From: Perognathus longimembris pacificus
Taxonomy: Eukaryota; Chordata; Mammalia; Rodentia; Heteromyidae
Direction of reading: 5' to 3'
NCBI RefSeq assembly: GCF_023159225.1
Contig: NC_063166.1
Coordinates: forward strand, 47,237,149 to 47,301,148
DNA: 64,000 bases
Part shown: in pieces, positions 38,998-51,700 of the stretch
Layout: every line of letters starts with the position of its first letter
Numbering within the stretch: the stretch's first letter is position 1
Program-made: the position numbers and the translations under genes
Notes under the pieces: model-generated
The model's database searches: none
What the model was told of the DNA's origin: nothing
Seen by the model: the letters and a program-made list of their open reading frames with translations, nothing else

Positions 38998-41900
38998 GTT
39001 GGGGCTCTGGGCTTTGTGCACTTGCTCAGCTATTTCTAGTCATGGAGCCACACTTTCACCAGAAGTGAAGGTTTTTGTTGGTTAAGATATTCTTTTTTTT
39101 TCTTCTTTTTTTTTTTTTTTTTGGCCAGTCCTGGGCCTTGGACTCAGGGCCTAAGCACTGTCCCTGGCCTCTTCTTGCTCAAGGCTAGCACTCTGCCACT
39201 TGAGCCACAGCGCCCCCTCTGGCCGTTTTCCATATATGTGGTGCTGGGGAATCGAACTGAGAGCTTCATGTGTAGGAGGCAAGCACTCTTGCCACTAGGC
39301 CATACTCCCAGCCCAAACACATTTTTTTTTTTTGGTTGTTGTTGTTGCTTGTTTGGGGGCTTGAACTCAAGTCCTGGGCGCTGTCCCTGAGATCTTTTGC
39401 TCAAGGCTAGGGCTCTACCACTTTGAGCCACAGCTCTACTTCTGGTTAAGATATTCTTGAAGATTTGTCTGCCTAAGCTGCCTTCAAACCAAATTTCCCA
39501 ATGGGATGTAGTATATTAATAGAATGTTGTTCACTACCACTACTATCTAATTCTATAACATTTTTATCCCCAAAAGAAACCTCATACATATTAGTGGGTA
39601 CTCTTCTATTTCCAGTCCCCAATCTCTGGAAACCAGTACCAGTAATCTACTTTCTGTATCTAAGAATTTTGTTATTCTAAACATTGAACATAAATTAAAT
39701 CATGTAATATATTACCTACATCTACCCTATAATCGAGATAAGGGTTGGTAATCCCTTTATGACTGAATATTATATAGATATAGTACATTTTGTCTCCACT
39801 TGTAAGTTTGTAGAGACTTAAGTTGTCTCTACTTTGGTGCTATTATAAATAGTAGTGCTATTAAAATAATGTGTAAGTTTTTGTTTGGGTATATTCTTAC
39901 ATTTTAACTTATATATATCTTAACTATATCTTATATTAACTTATATCTTAACTATATATCCAAGAGTATATTACTAGGTCTTATGATAACTTTAACTTTT
40001 TCAGTCACTGATACAGCTCCAAAACACCATTTTTCTTCTTTTTTTTAAATTTTTTTCCTTATTTATTGTCAAAGTGATGTACAGAGAGGTTACAGTTTCA
40101 TACGTTAGGCATTGGGTACATTTCTTGTACTGTTTGTTACCCCCTCCCTCATTCCCCCCTCCACCTCCCCCTTTCCTTCTCCCCTCATGAGTTGTTCAGT
40201 TGGTTTACACCAAAGGTCTTGCAAGTATTGCTTTTGGAGTCTTTTGTCTTTTAATCCTTTGTCTCTCGATTTTGTTATTCTCTTTCTAATACCAGTATAT
40301 ACAGTATCCAGTGCACTCAGATGAGATACAGTGATAGTGCAGGTACAACCACAGGAAGGGGATACAAGAAGATCATCAACAATAGAAACTACTGTTTCAC
40401 ATGGCATGTTGAAAGTGATTAAAACAGTGATATAACAGTCGTTTCCATAACATGGAGGACATTTCACTTAGCATCATTGTATGTGTTCATAGGGGCATAG
40501 CTGTTCGGCTCTTGTGATCCTCTACTGTGACTAGCCTAAACCTGTGATAATTATTCCCTATGAGGGAGACCATAGAGTCCATGTTTCTTTGGGTCTGGCT
40601 CACTTCACTTAGTATAATTTTTTCAAAGTCTTTCCATTTCCTTGAGAATGGGGCAATGTCATTCTTTCTGATAGAGACATAAAATTCCATTGTGTATATG
40701 TACCACATTTTCCTGATCCATTCATCTACTGAGGAGCATCTGGGTTGGTTCCATATTTTAGCTATGACAAATTATGCTGCAATGAACCTTGTTGTGCTGG
40801 TAGCTTTAGTGTGGAAAACACCATTTTTTTTATCCACCAGCAAATGAACTTTCTAATTTTTCACATACTTGACAACATTTGTTACTGCTGGTTTTGTTTT
40901 AGTCATTCTACTGGGAATAAGATGTACCTTAAATTTTTTAACTAGATAGAAAAGGCGATTTGGAGAAGTCTACAATGTATGAACAGGTACAAGATGAGCA
41001 GAAGAGAACAGAAAGTCCAGAATTAGTGGCATGTGAAATCACTGAAGTCAATACAGGCCATTAAATTAATGAAGCAGAACCAAATAGCCATTTAGATAAA
41101 GACAAAGTTTGATTCTTATTAAATTCCAAAGGTCCAGCAACTTAAGTATAAAAATAAAGACACAGAGATACTAGAAGTAGGTATTCATGAATCTATTCTG
41201 TGTGTATGTGCCAGTCCTGGAGCTTAAACTCAGGGCTTGGATGCTGTCCCTGGGCTTTTGCTCAAAACAAGCACTCTGCCACATGAGCCATAGCTCCACT
41301 TCCAGATTTTTGGTGGTTAATTGGAATAAGAGTCTCACAGACTAACCTGCCTGGGCTGGCTTTGAACCATGATCCTCAGATCTCAGCCTCTTGAGTAGCT
41401 AGGATTACAGATATGAGAAACCAAATGCCTGGCATGAATCTCTTTAATTTTGCTTCAGGGACAAACTTTCTAATTCTAACTCCAAATTTAAGGGTAACAA
41501 AATAATAGACTAACAAATCTATTTAAAAAGAAAAATACAGGACAAAAATAGGAAAAAGTTAGAGGAAAACTGACACATTGGAAAATGTTCATAATGCATG
41601 CCACAAAGATATAATGAACAAATAATTATTAAAGTTGAGAATTAAGGATAAATATATAATGGATATCAAAAGAATAAAAAGTTCAACTCATATTTAATTA
41701 TAAAAACATAAATTCAAAGAAATATTGAAAAAACAATTCTCATCTACCAGACTAGGGGAAAAATAAATACAAGAAACTGTTGTTGAGAATGTGGGAACAG
41801 CAACCTCATACACTGTTGGTTATAATGAAATTGTTGCAGTTTTCTAACATGAAAACTTGATAATACCAAATAAAACTGCATGTATATTTATACCTATGAA

Positions 41901-44900
41901 TTCATATGAAGTGATTTCATCATATATTGTTAATGAGAAAAAGCCAAGTACCGAGCATCTATACAAAATGACTCTGTATAAAAAAGATGAAATAAAATAC
42001 ACACGTTTATTGCAACAAAAGAAATTCAAAAGGGAAAAGCATAAAGTTAAAAACATTTATTTTTATACAGGAGTAGATAGAAAAGGGGTAGAAGGACAGA
42101 GAAGTAGGAACTAGGCAAGTGGAACAGCGATGAGGAAGAAGTCATGCTTCTCTAATGTATTGTTTTATAAAGTCAGATTCCTAGAACTTCCAGTAATATT
42201 TCAAATGCTCAGAGCATAAGCAACAACATAAAAGATCAATCAGGATATGGAGATAACCAAAAAATGTAATACAAAAATTTTTTAAATAGCTTTAGCATAA
42301 TATAACCATAGTAATGGAGATGAGAAAGAAAAGAGTATTTTTCTTGGATACTCCAAAGCTGAAGATTAAAAAAATGAGTGTAAAAATGAACATAAACCTA
42401 GTCAGTAATATGTTTCTTCCAGCAGTGTAAATTAACAAGTTTGAAACTCATAGAACCAAACAAATAAATAAATATTTGTAGATAAGAGATGTTATAACTT
42501 TTATTTATTTTTACAACCCTGAAATTACAGAGTTTATTTTATAGTTCCAATTTTTAAAAGGCTAAATCAGGGCTGGGAATATGGCCTAGTGTCAAGAGTG
42601 CTTGACTTGTATACATGAAGCCCTGGGTTCAATTCCTCAGCACCACATATATAGAAAAGGCCAGAAGTTGCTCAAGTGGCAGAGTGCTAGCCTTGAGCAA
42701 AAAGAAGCCAGGGACAGTGCTCAGGCCTGAGTTCAAGCCCCAAGACTGGCAAAAAAAAAAAGGCAAAATCACCACGGAATTGAACTGGAATCAGAAGAAT
42801 CATATGAACTCATTTTAATACAGATATATACAGAGTAATACAGATGTAGATGTTATGGGTTATTTTATAAATGTGTATGTTCTAGCTCTATATGCTGAGA
42901 AGCCCTATAAATAACAGCATGTCACTTAACAATATCCCACCTATTACTAGATATTGCTTTTTGTACCACCTCCAGTAATACAAAACAGAAATTCTTAGAG
43001 AAGTGGCTGCTTCCTGGGATGGAATAGATACTCAAGACAAAGCTGAAATATCTTACGGTTCCTGAAAATTAAAAAATGCTCAAACATGAATGAAGGTTTG
43101 TTGAAGAAACACAGGTACTAAAGTTGGAGCCATCTGAACAACCAGTGGAATTTGCATGAGGAGTATATATTGGTTATATTAGTACTATGTCAATGTTTCT
43201 CTTTTTTTCTGCTTCAAGGGATTGAACTCAAGCTCTCTCAGCTTGCTTGCTCACAATTGGTACTCTAACACTTGAACCATACCTCCAGCCTAGCTTTTTG
43301 CTGGTTAATTGGGGATAGAGCCTTCTGGGCTTTTTCTGCCTGGGCTGCCTTCAAAATACAAACCTCCAGTCTCAACCTCCTGAGTAGCTAGAAGTACAGA
43401 TGTGAGCCACCAGTGCCCAAAAATGTCATTCTTTCAATTTTGAAATTCAGCTTTGATTGTAGAATATATTATCATTTTAAGAAGCTAGGTGAAGAGTAAA
43501 GAAAATTATTTCTGCCAACCTTATGTAAGTCTAAATTTGTTTCAAAATAAAAAATTGAATATGTTTTTCTAATGAAAACCTGAACATGGAAGAAGATAAG
43601 AAGATAAAGGAGTGGGGCTGGGGATATGGCCTAGTGGCAAGAGTGCCTGCCTCGGATACACGAGGCCCTAGGTTCGATTCCCCAGCACCACATATACAGA
43701 AAACGGCCAGAAGCGGCGCTGTGGCTCAAGTGGCAGAGTGCTAGCCTTGAGCGGGAAGAAGCCAGGGACAGTGCTCAGGCCCTGAGTCCAAGGCCCAGGA
43801 CTGGCAAAAAAAAAAAAAAAAAAGAAGATAAAGGAGAAAGACAGGGGAGAAAGAAAACCATATGAGTTTCCAGGTCTAACTTTAGCAGAAGTCATGAAGG
43901 CAGCCTATACTTAAATCTATATGAAGACTGGACCTTCATATGTATTCTGTCCATTTCAGAAAGGTGAAAAGGCTTTAGTGCTTATAAGAACTAGTCTACA
44001 ATTGCACTAACACCAATACGCAAGCAACCATAATATAGTGGTGTTTGAAAAGAAAGGAAAGGAAAAGACTTTCACCTTCAACAATATGTGCATCCAGGTG
44101 CAGGCAAATCAAATGGATCTGAAAAAAGTCAGATCTCAAAGGCATAAAGTAGTCAAACTGTCAAAACTAATATACAAAGTAAGATTTCTAAAAACTACAA
44201 AAGCATCGTCACTTATAAGGTAATTGCCATTGGATAAATAGCAAATGTCGCTACGAAAATATTACAGTTAGAACAGAATGGGATAATATGTTTGAAATAC
44301 TGAAAGAAAATTTCAACCAAGAAAACTACATCCAGCAAAGCTATCTGTCATAAATGAAGAAGGAATAAAAACTTTCAAAGATAAGCAATAACTGAGGAAA
44401 TGTAGCACCATCAGATGGGTCCTACAATAAATGCTTAAGCATAGAGTAGGATGGCTATGCCTGTAATCTTAGCTACTCAGTAAGTAGAGATCTGTAGGAT
44501 GGACAGTCTGTGCAAAAAATTCACAAGACAGCCTTCCCTCCATCTCAAACAATGGCATGTGACCTACCACCCTAGCTATCTAGGAGGTATAACTAGGGTG
44601 GTCACGATCCAGGCTAGCCAGGGAGCAAAACCCTATTTGAAAAATAAGGAGACCATAAAGGACTGGGGGATGTAGATGAAGAACACCTGCCTTGCAAGTG
44701 CAAGGACTTGAGTTCAAATCCCAGTAATAAAACAAGAAACAAGGAAAGGGAGGGAGGGATGGAGGGAGGGAGGGAGGGACAAAAGAAGAGAAAAGGAAGG
44801 GAGGGAGGGAGGGAGGGAGACAAGAAGGGAGGGGGACAGGAAAAAAAGGAATAGAAGAAAATGAAAGGAAAGGAGAGGGGAGGGAAGGAGAGGGGAAGGG

Positions 44901-47900
44901 AAGGGAAGAAGTGAATGAAGGAAGGGAGGGAGGGAGGGGAGAGAAAGAAAGAGAGAAAGAAGAAAAGAGTAAAAGGGAAATGCTAGAGTGAGTCCTATAC
45001 TAAAAGCAGGGAGCTAGTAATAACCATCATGAATACATACAGTAATACAAAACTCAGCAGAACACAAAAACAAGAAACACAAGAGAAAAAGAAGATATTC
45101 AATCTCTATTGATATGAAAAACACAAGTATAAATAATAATATTTTAGGGAAAAAATGAAAGGAACATTTTTACTTATCTTATATGCCTCAAATTTAAAAT
45201 CACTAACTTACCTAGTTAGAAGATTTAGATTGACTGAATGGTGTCTGTGTATGTGTGCACAAGTACCGAGCCTGGAGCTTAAACTCGGGGCCTGGTGCTG
45301 TCCCTGAAATATATTTTGCTGAAAGCTATCACTCTACCACTTGAGTCACATCTGCACTTCTGGCTTTTGGTAGTTGGTTGGAGATAGGCATCCCATGGGC
45401 TTTCCTGTCCAAGCTGGCTTCAAACCAAGATCCTCAGATCTCAGCCACATGAGTAGCTAGGATTAGATTACAGGTGTGAGCCACCAGCACCTGGCCTGGC
45501 TGAATGAATTTTTTAAGAACTTCGATCTAATAATATGCTGCCTACAAGAAACTCATATCATCAGTAAAGACACACAAAAATTGAAAGTGAATGGATGAAA
45601 AAAGACATACATTATATAAATGGAGATCAAAAGTGAGGAGGCTTTGATTCGAAAGTATAAAAAAGATAAAATAGGTCACTATATAATGATACAGAGATCA
45701 AGTCAACAAAAGAAAACTCTAGCTGGCACATACGGATTTACAGTTGCTAATGATAAAATGATTCAAGCTGATTAATAACGTTTATGACAAATATATTAAA
45801 AACAAAACTTATTGCTCTCAAATCATTCTATTCATTTGCTATCATCTATAATGAAGTTTCTTTACATTTACCTTAACATGTATCTGTATACTGAAAATAT
45901 AATTAATATAATAGTGCCTGTGCTGTTTCTTCCCAATTCTGTGGCCAGTAATGTCATATTGGTAGCATAAAATCAACCACTGAGGGGGCATTTATACCAT
46001 GAAACTCAATAAACATTATAACTTAAGACTCTCTTTGGGTGTGCCAGTTGTTAAACATTTACTAGGACATTATTGCCTGTAAGAGATACTAAAACAAATT
46101 GAGTGCTGGTGGTGAGAAAAGGAAGGAGGGAGGGAGAGTGGAAGAGAGGGAGGGAGGGAGGGAGGGAGGGAGGGAGGGAGGGAGGGAGGGAGGGAGGGAG
46201 GGAGGAAGGAAGGAAGGAAGGAAGGAAGGAAGGAAGGAAGGAAGGAAGGAAGGAAGGAAGGAAGGAAGGAAGGAAGGGGCATTGGTGGCTCATACCCATG
46301 ATCTTGGCTACTCAGGAGGATGAGATTTGAGACTAGTTTGAAGCCAGCTCATACAAATAAATCCATGAGCCTCAACTACAACTCAAAAAAAATCTGACAC
46401 TGGAGGCATATCTCCTCCTGTGGTACAGCAGCAGCCCTAAGGGAGAAAGTCAAGCAAGAATGTTTGGCTCTAAATTCAAGCCCAGCACCAATGGGGAATG
46501 ACATTAAAGCAAGCCTTACTGGGCTCTTCTTGAGACCTGCTGAAATAGAAAAGATGCAATTTCCTAGAAGGCCTTACCAAACCAAAGGACCCCCCCGAAA
46601 GGAGGCAAGCTATAGGCCATGTCTAGTCCACAGGCACATTTTATTCTGGTCTAACATTTGAAAATCCTTATTTCAGGTTTTTTTTAATTCGGATTTCAAA
46701 ATGTTTTTTGTCAGAAGATCATACACATCCTTCTTTGCAAGATAGCTCCACGCTGCAGCAGCACCAGGTTTAAGGTTGCCATTCTGTCACCTCTCTCCCA
46801 CCAACTCATTTACCATAATGGAAAACAAAAGGTTTTTTTTCCTCTATTCAAAACAGAAAACACACACAAATGGATCTGATGATGTAAGGGAAAAGAATTT
46901 CTTGGCAGCAGAGTTTTCCTGATTTGCGGTCTAGCAAGGCTGTCTATCTCATAATAATTTTTCCTCACATGTGCCAATCCCTTCCATTGGCTTGGTTGGC
47001 CCCTGGGAGTACAGCGACATGTAATTCCTATGTTAAGTTTTAAATGCCATGAAGGGCCAAACTATGTTAATTGTCTGGCTCACAATTTATCTTGAGCAGC
47101 TACTACAGATTTGGCACAAAATAAAGGCACTCTGTAACTGAGGAAGTGAAAAAATGCAGCCAAAGCCTAGGTCATTGAATCATTCACTGTGACAAAAAGC
47201 CATTTAAAGCCAAAAGAGTACAAGGGAAAATTCAGACCTTTAAGCCTGACAAAGGGTAGGATAAATAAAACTCAGAGGACGGTGTGGATGCCTGATCACC
47301 TGGCACACAACACACCCTCTGGTATGATGTTGTTACTTACGCTTGATGGAATATCCTGGGGAGTGGGCAGCAGCAACATGCAGGACAGTGCACCCAGCTT
47401 CATCCTTCTGGTTGATGCAACCTTTCCACTCAGGCCTGTTGTTCATTAGCCATCTAAAAAGTTGGTTTTCACCTGAAGTGAAATAAAGTAATTTATAAAT
47501 ATAATTTTCTGCATACACAAAATCAGCAAATAAATCAATATGTACCATGCTAATGTAACCAAATGGGGAACCCAACACACATTCCTACTCACCACAAACA
47601 AGTATGGGGAGGGGAAAGGACAGGCATTTGTAAACCAGAATGATGAAAAAAATTATCCCTTAGGTCAAGGTGCTGGAATCCTAGGACAAGGATTCTTAAC
47701 ATGTGACTTAGACTCAAAAGAAAAAGAATGAGAAACAGGACAGAGTGGGTAAGGAGCTAAGCAAGGAAGTAGTCACAGCTGAAATTAGCTCTAGCCTGAT
47801 GGCCGTGAAAAGCTCTGGAGCATGACCTGAACTACAGCACTGACACACTTTGAGGCATCGGACTGGCTTTTTGTATCCCCTGGTCAGTCAGTCCAAAGTT

Positions 47901-48650
47901 ACAGAACTCCAAGGGAAGAAAACAAAGTTGAAGAAGAAATGATGTACACTGGCCAAAAATAATTCTCTGCCTAAAGGGGTAAATAATCATCGTTAGCAGC
48001 CAATGCTGACAGCAGGCAGGGACAAAGCACTGGTGTAAGAGAGTCACCAGCAACCTCCACTTGAGTCATCAAGCCAGCATGATTCATTACTGCATTACTA
48101 CATATATTTTTAATTCTTTTCTTAGACATCTTCCTTGTAGCTCCTGAAATCTAGGAAAGCTACACACCTCAGCCAATTCTATGAACACCAAATGTCACCA
48201 TGTCAGAGTTGTCCTTTGAGAAGCCAATCAGGGATAAACTTGAAGACTTGATCTTATCAAGACAGCCGGTAACTGCAGGGGCTAACTTAAAGAGCAGACA
48301 CAAGAGTCATGACATTCATGACCAGAGGCACACTTCTCTGGGTTGCAGTCTCCTAATCTGAAAATGGGACAGTTGGATTATACTACTTTCAATCATACTA
48401 TACTTGTAAATGTTCTGTCCACCAATCCCTGTATAAGAATAAACTCTCTTATGGATGCCCCAATATATAAAATGGAAATGGCAGGGAAAGTATGGCTAAA
48501 ACAAAAATGAGTGTCTAAAGCCTAAAGCGATGGTCACCCCACACCCCTTCTAGGAAAATAGCACAACCTAAAAGGCCAAGTAGACAAACTCTCTTGGTCC
48601 CTTTTGGCTCTAAAATGTTATAACTAGATTTCACCAGTGATGCTCCCTGT

Positions 48651-48702
<52 letters not shown>

Positions 48703-51700
48703 TCCTGTCAGTGTGGGGTGTGTGTGTGTGTGTGTGTGTGTGCGTGGACACGCACATAATGACAAAATAAAAATATTTTTAAAATTAAATACTATAACCT
48801 TATTGTGTGTGTATGAGTGAAATGACAGAATAAAAATATTTTTAATTAAATATTATAACCATCTTGTGAATCTTTAAAAAAAGAACAGTCTCATGAAAAT
48901 AGTTGTATTCTAAAAGAGCCACAACAATTCCATCAGCAATAGTCCTTGCTTCCCTTAGAAATCCCCAGCTACAGTCCAATAATATAGCATCCTCTGGGCT
49001 AGAAAGAAAGAAATATGGAGGATAGGAAATCACATAATCTGTTTTTGCTAGTAGAGAGACCACAGATCTCTTGGAGGTGATGCCAGCAACAGTTCTCATT
49101 CCCAAACACTCGCTTTGAGTCCAAGGATTTCACTCTGCTGCTCACTCCTGTGCGTGTGCGTGCGTGCGTATGCACACACATACATGCATGCCAGTCCTGG
49201 GACTTGAACTCAGGGCCATACGTGCTGTCCCTGAGCTTTTGTGCTCAAGGCTAGCACTCTACCACTTGAGCCACAGCTCCACTTTCAGCTTTTTGGTGGT
49301 TAATTGGCGATGAGTCTCATGGAGACTTTCCTACTCGGGCTGGCTTTGATCCAGGATCCTCAGATCTCAGCCTCCTGAGAAGCAAGGATAACAGGTGTGA
49401 GCCATCAGCGCCCAGCTGTTGCTCACTCGTAGACACGAGTCTGTGTTTAAGAAAACAAAATCCTTTCATTCTGACCTCTTGTGTGGCTACTAGGTCCCAG
49501 AAGACATAAAAGTGATGTTTCTCTCTTTCTTTCATTTAAAAACTCAAATCATTTGAATAGTCTACATCTAAGCAGCTAAATTTTGCATTCACTTGAGCTC
49601 AGCAAGGTCCTTGGGCTCCATCTGAGCTGGAAAAGAAGAGAGAGGCAAGTGTTTGACAGGACAGCATTTACCTGCTCGAATGCAGAGTCTCATGAGGGCA
49701 TGGAGAGGGTATGGTCCTATGGTCTCAACACTTGCACCAATGGAGATCAGCCACTGGACCAATCTGGGCACCTGTTCCATTTTTTCATAAATCCCAATGA
49801 ATATATATTTCTGAAAAAATCAATACAGGAAAAATCATGGAAGCTGCTACATTAATATGAAATTAAGTTTCTCATCTACATAGTTTGGAATCAGTAAATC
49901 CTATTCCCTATGTCTCAAGCCCAAGATTACTATAAATAATGTATTTTGCCATATGTGGTGATGTATACCTGTAATCCCATCTACTTTGGAGGCAGGGATA
50001 GGAGGATGGTGAGTTCAAGGCCAAACCAGGCTAACAAGACTCTAATTCAAACAAACAAAAAGGCTGGGATTATGGCTCAAGTGGTAAACTGAAATATGCA
50101 TAGGACCTTGGGTTCAATTCTCAGTGCCAAAAAGAATTTAAAAAATTAAAAATAGCTGGATGCCAGTGCCCCTTGTCTGTAATCCTAACTTCCAGGTGGC
50201 TAAAGGCCAGATTCCATCTCAAAATAACCAGCAAAAGCTGGGCTAGAGGTACAGCTCAAGTGGAGATCCAGCTAAGCCAGCAAGCCAAGTAAGTGTAATG
50301 CCTTGAGTTCAAACTCTAAGTACATATGTATACACATGTATGTGTACATACATCATACACACCTGAAATATAATATTATAATATGTATCAGTGGTAAGGG
50401 AAGTGCTAAACACAGGTAAGTGGTCTGATTTGAAGCCACATGTTGAAGACTTCTTACCTCAAAGAGTCTTTTCAGTGTTAAGTCAGGGACATGGATATTT
50501 CTTGGCAGTTGGTCTTTCTTTGTTGACAATAGTAAAAATGACTGGTAGGAAGGAATTTTTAAAAAGAAGGTTGGAACATTAATATTCTCTGTATAAGTTA
50601 CTAGAGCAAAAAAAAGTATTTTAAGCTTTAAACAAAAGTAGTACAAAACAAAGTATCTTCTAACTTTGTCTATTTTTGAAAACTACTCACCAAGTCTGTT
50701 AGCCTGATCCATGAAAATCAAGTGTCTCTGTCTAGCCACTTTACTTGTCTTACTGGGGGCTACATATACTCCACATGTCCTCAAGGCCTGCTAAGAACAA
50801 GACTAGCTGATGTTGAGCAGCATTGCAGAGGATAGTAGCAATAAGGTTTTTTTAAAAAAGTAATTTCCTGCATACTTTTTTTTTTTTTTTTTTTTTGCCA
50901 GTCCTGGGCCTTGGACTCAGGGCCTGAGCACTGTCCCTGACTTCTTCCCGCTCAAGGCTAGCATTCTGCCACTGAGCCACAGCGCCGCTTCTGGCCGTTT
51001 TCTGTATATGTGGTGCTGGGGAATCGAACCTAGGGCCTCGTGTATCCGAGGCAGGCACTCTTGCCACTAGGCTATATCCCCAGCCCCTCCTGCAAACTTC
51101 TTGAAGCACAGATAACAGAAGACTCAAATCCTGCTGAAATATCTCTTCCTAATCGATTCTTTAGCATATCTATATTCCATGATGTCAAGTATTTTGGATC
51201 TATTAGACCTTATCAGGTGGTATGTTACAGCCAGCTCCTATTCACTAGTGAGCTAACTGTATCTATCTCTTCCCAACTTCAAGACCTGCATGTTGTACTA
51301 TTGGCTGGAAAATGGTCCTGATGAAAGAGTACTTATTCTACAGAAACTGCTATGTGCTATAAATCAAGACTCCCATCACCATGCCTCCTACCATAGTCAG
51401 TTTTTAAACCAATGACCCCTACCTAAAGACACTGAATAAACTGAATCCCACAGACATTAAGAAACTTTTCCTAAGTCGTGTAGCACATCCCAAGAGGCCC
51501 CTAATGAGACCATCCATGTTTGGTAATAAGCCTAAGAATCCAGGCTCCTGTGTGATGATGACTAAATGTTTAGTCTCAGCTCCAACCTTCCTTGTGTGTG
51601 CCCTTGCCAGCAGATTTAGGACCACAGGAACTGAGGCCACATCTTGCTACTTGATCTCTTAGCTTGGTATCTAACTTTAAGTGTACATTCTAAGAAGACT

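Noticed and set aside
39205..39225. CTCF-like GGCCAGAGGGGGCGCT in a reverse dimer SINE
   Set aside because: One base short of the CTCF spacing and produced by mutation of the normal SINE sequence GGCCAGAAGCGGCGCT; too weak to call.
46051..46330. Open frames rich in Glu/Gly/Lys/Arg or Pro/Ser/Phe/Leu
   Set aside because: They come from the (GGGA)n and (GGAA)n microsatellite.
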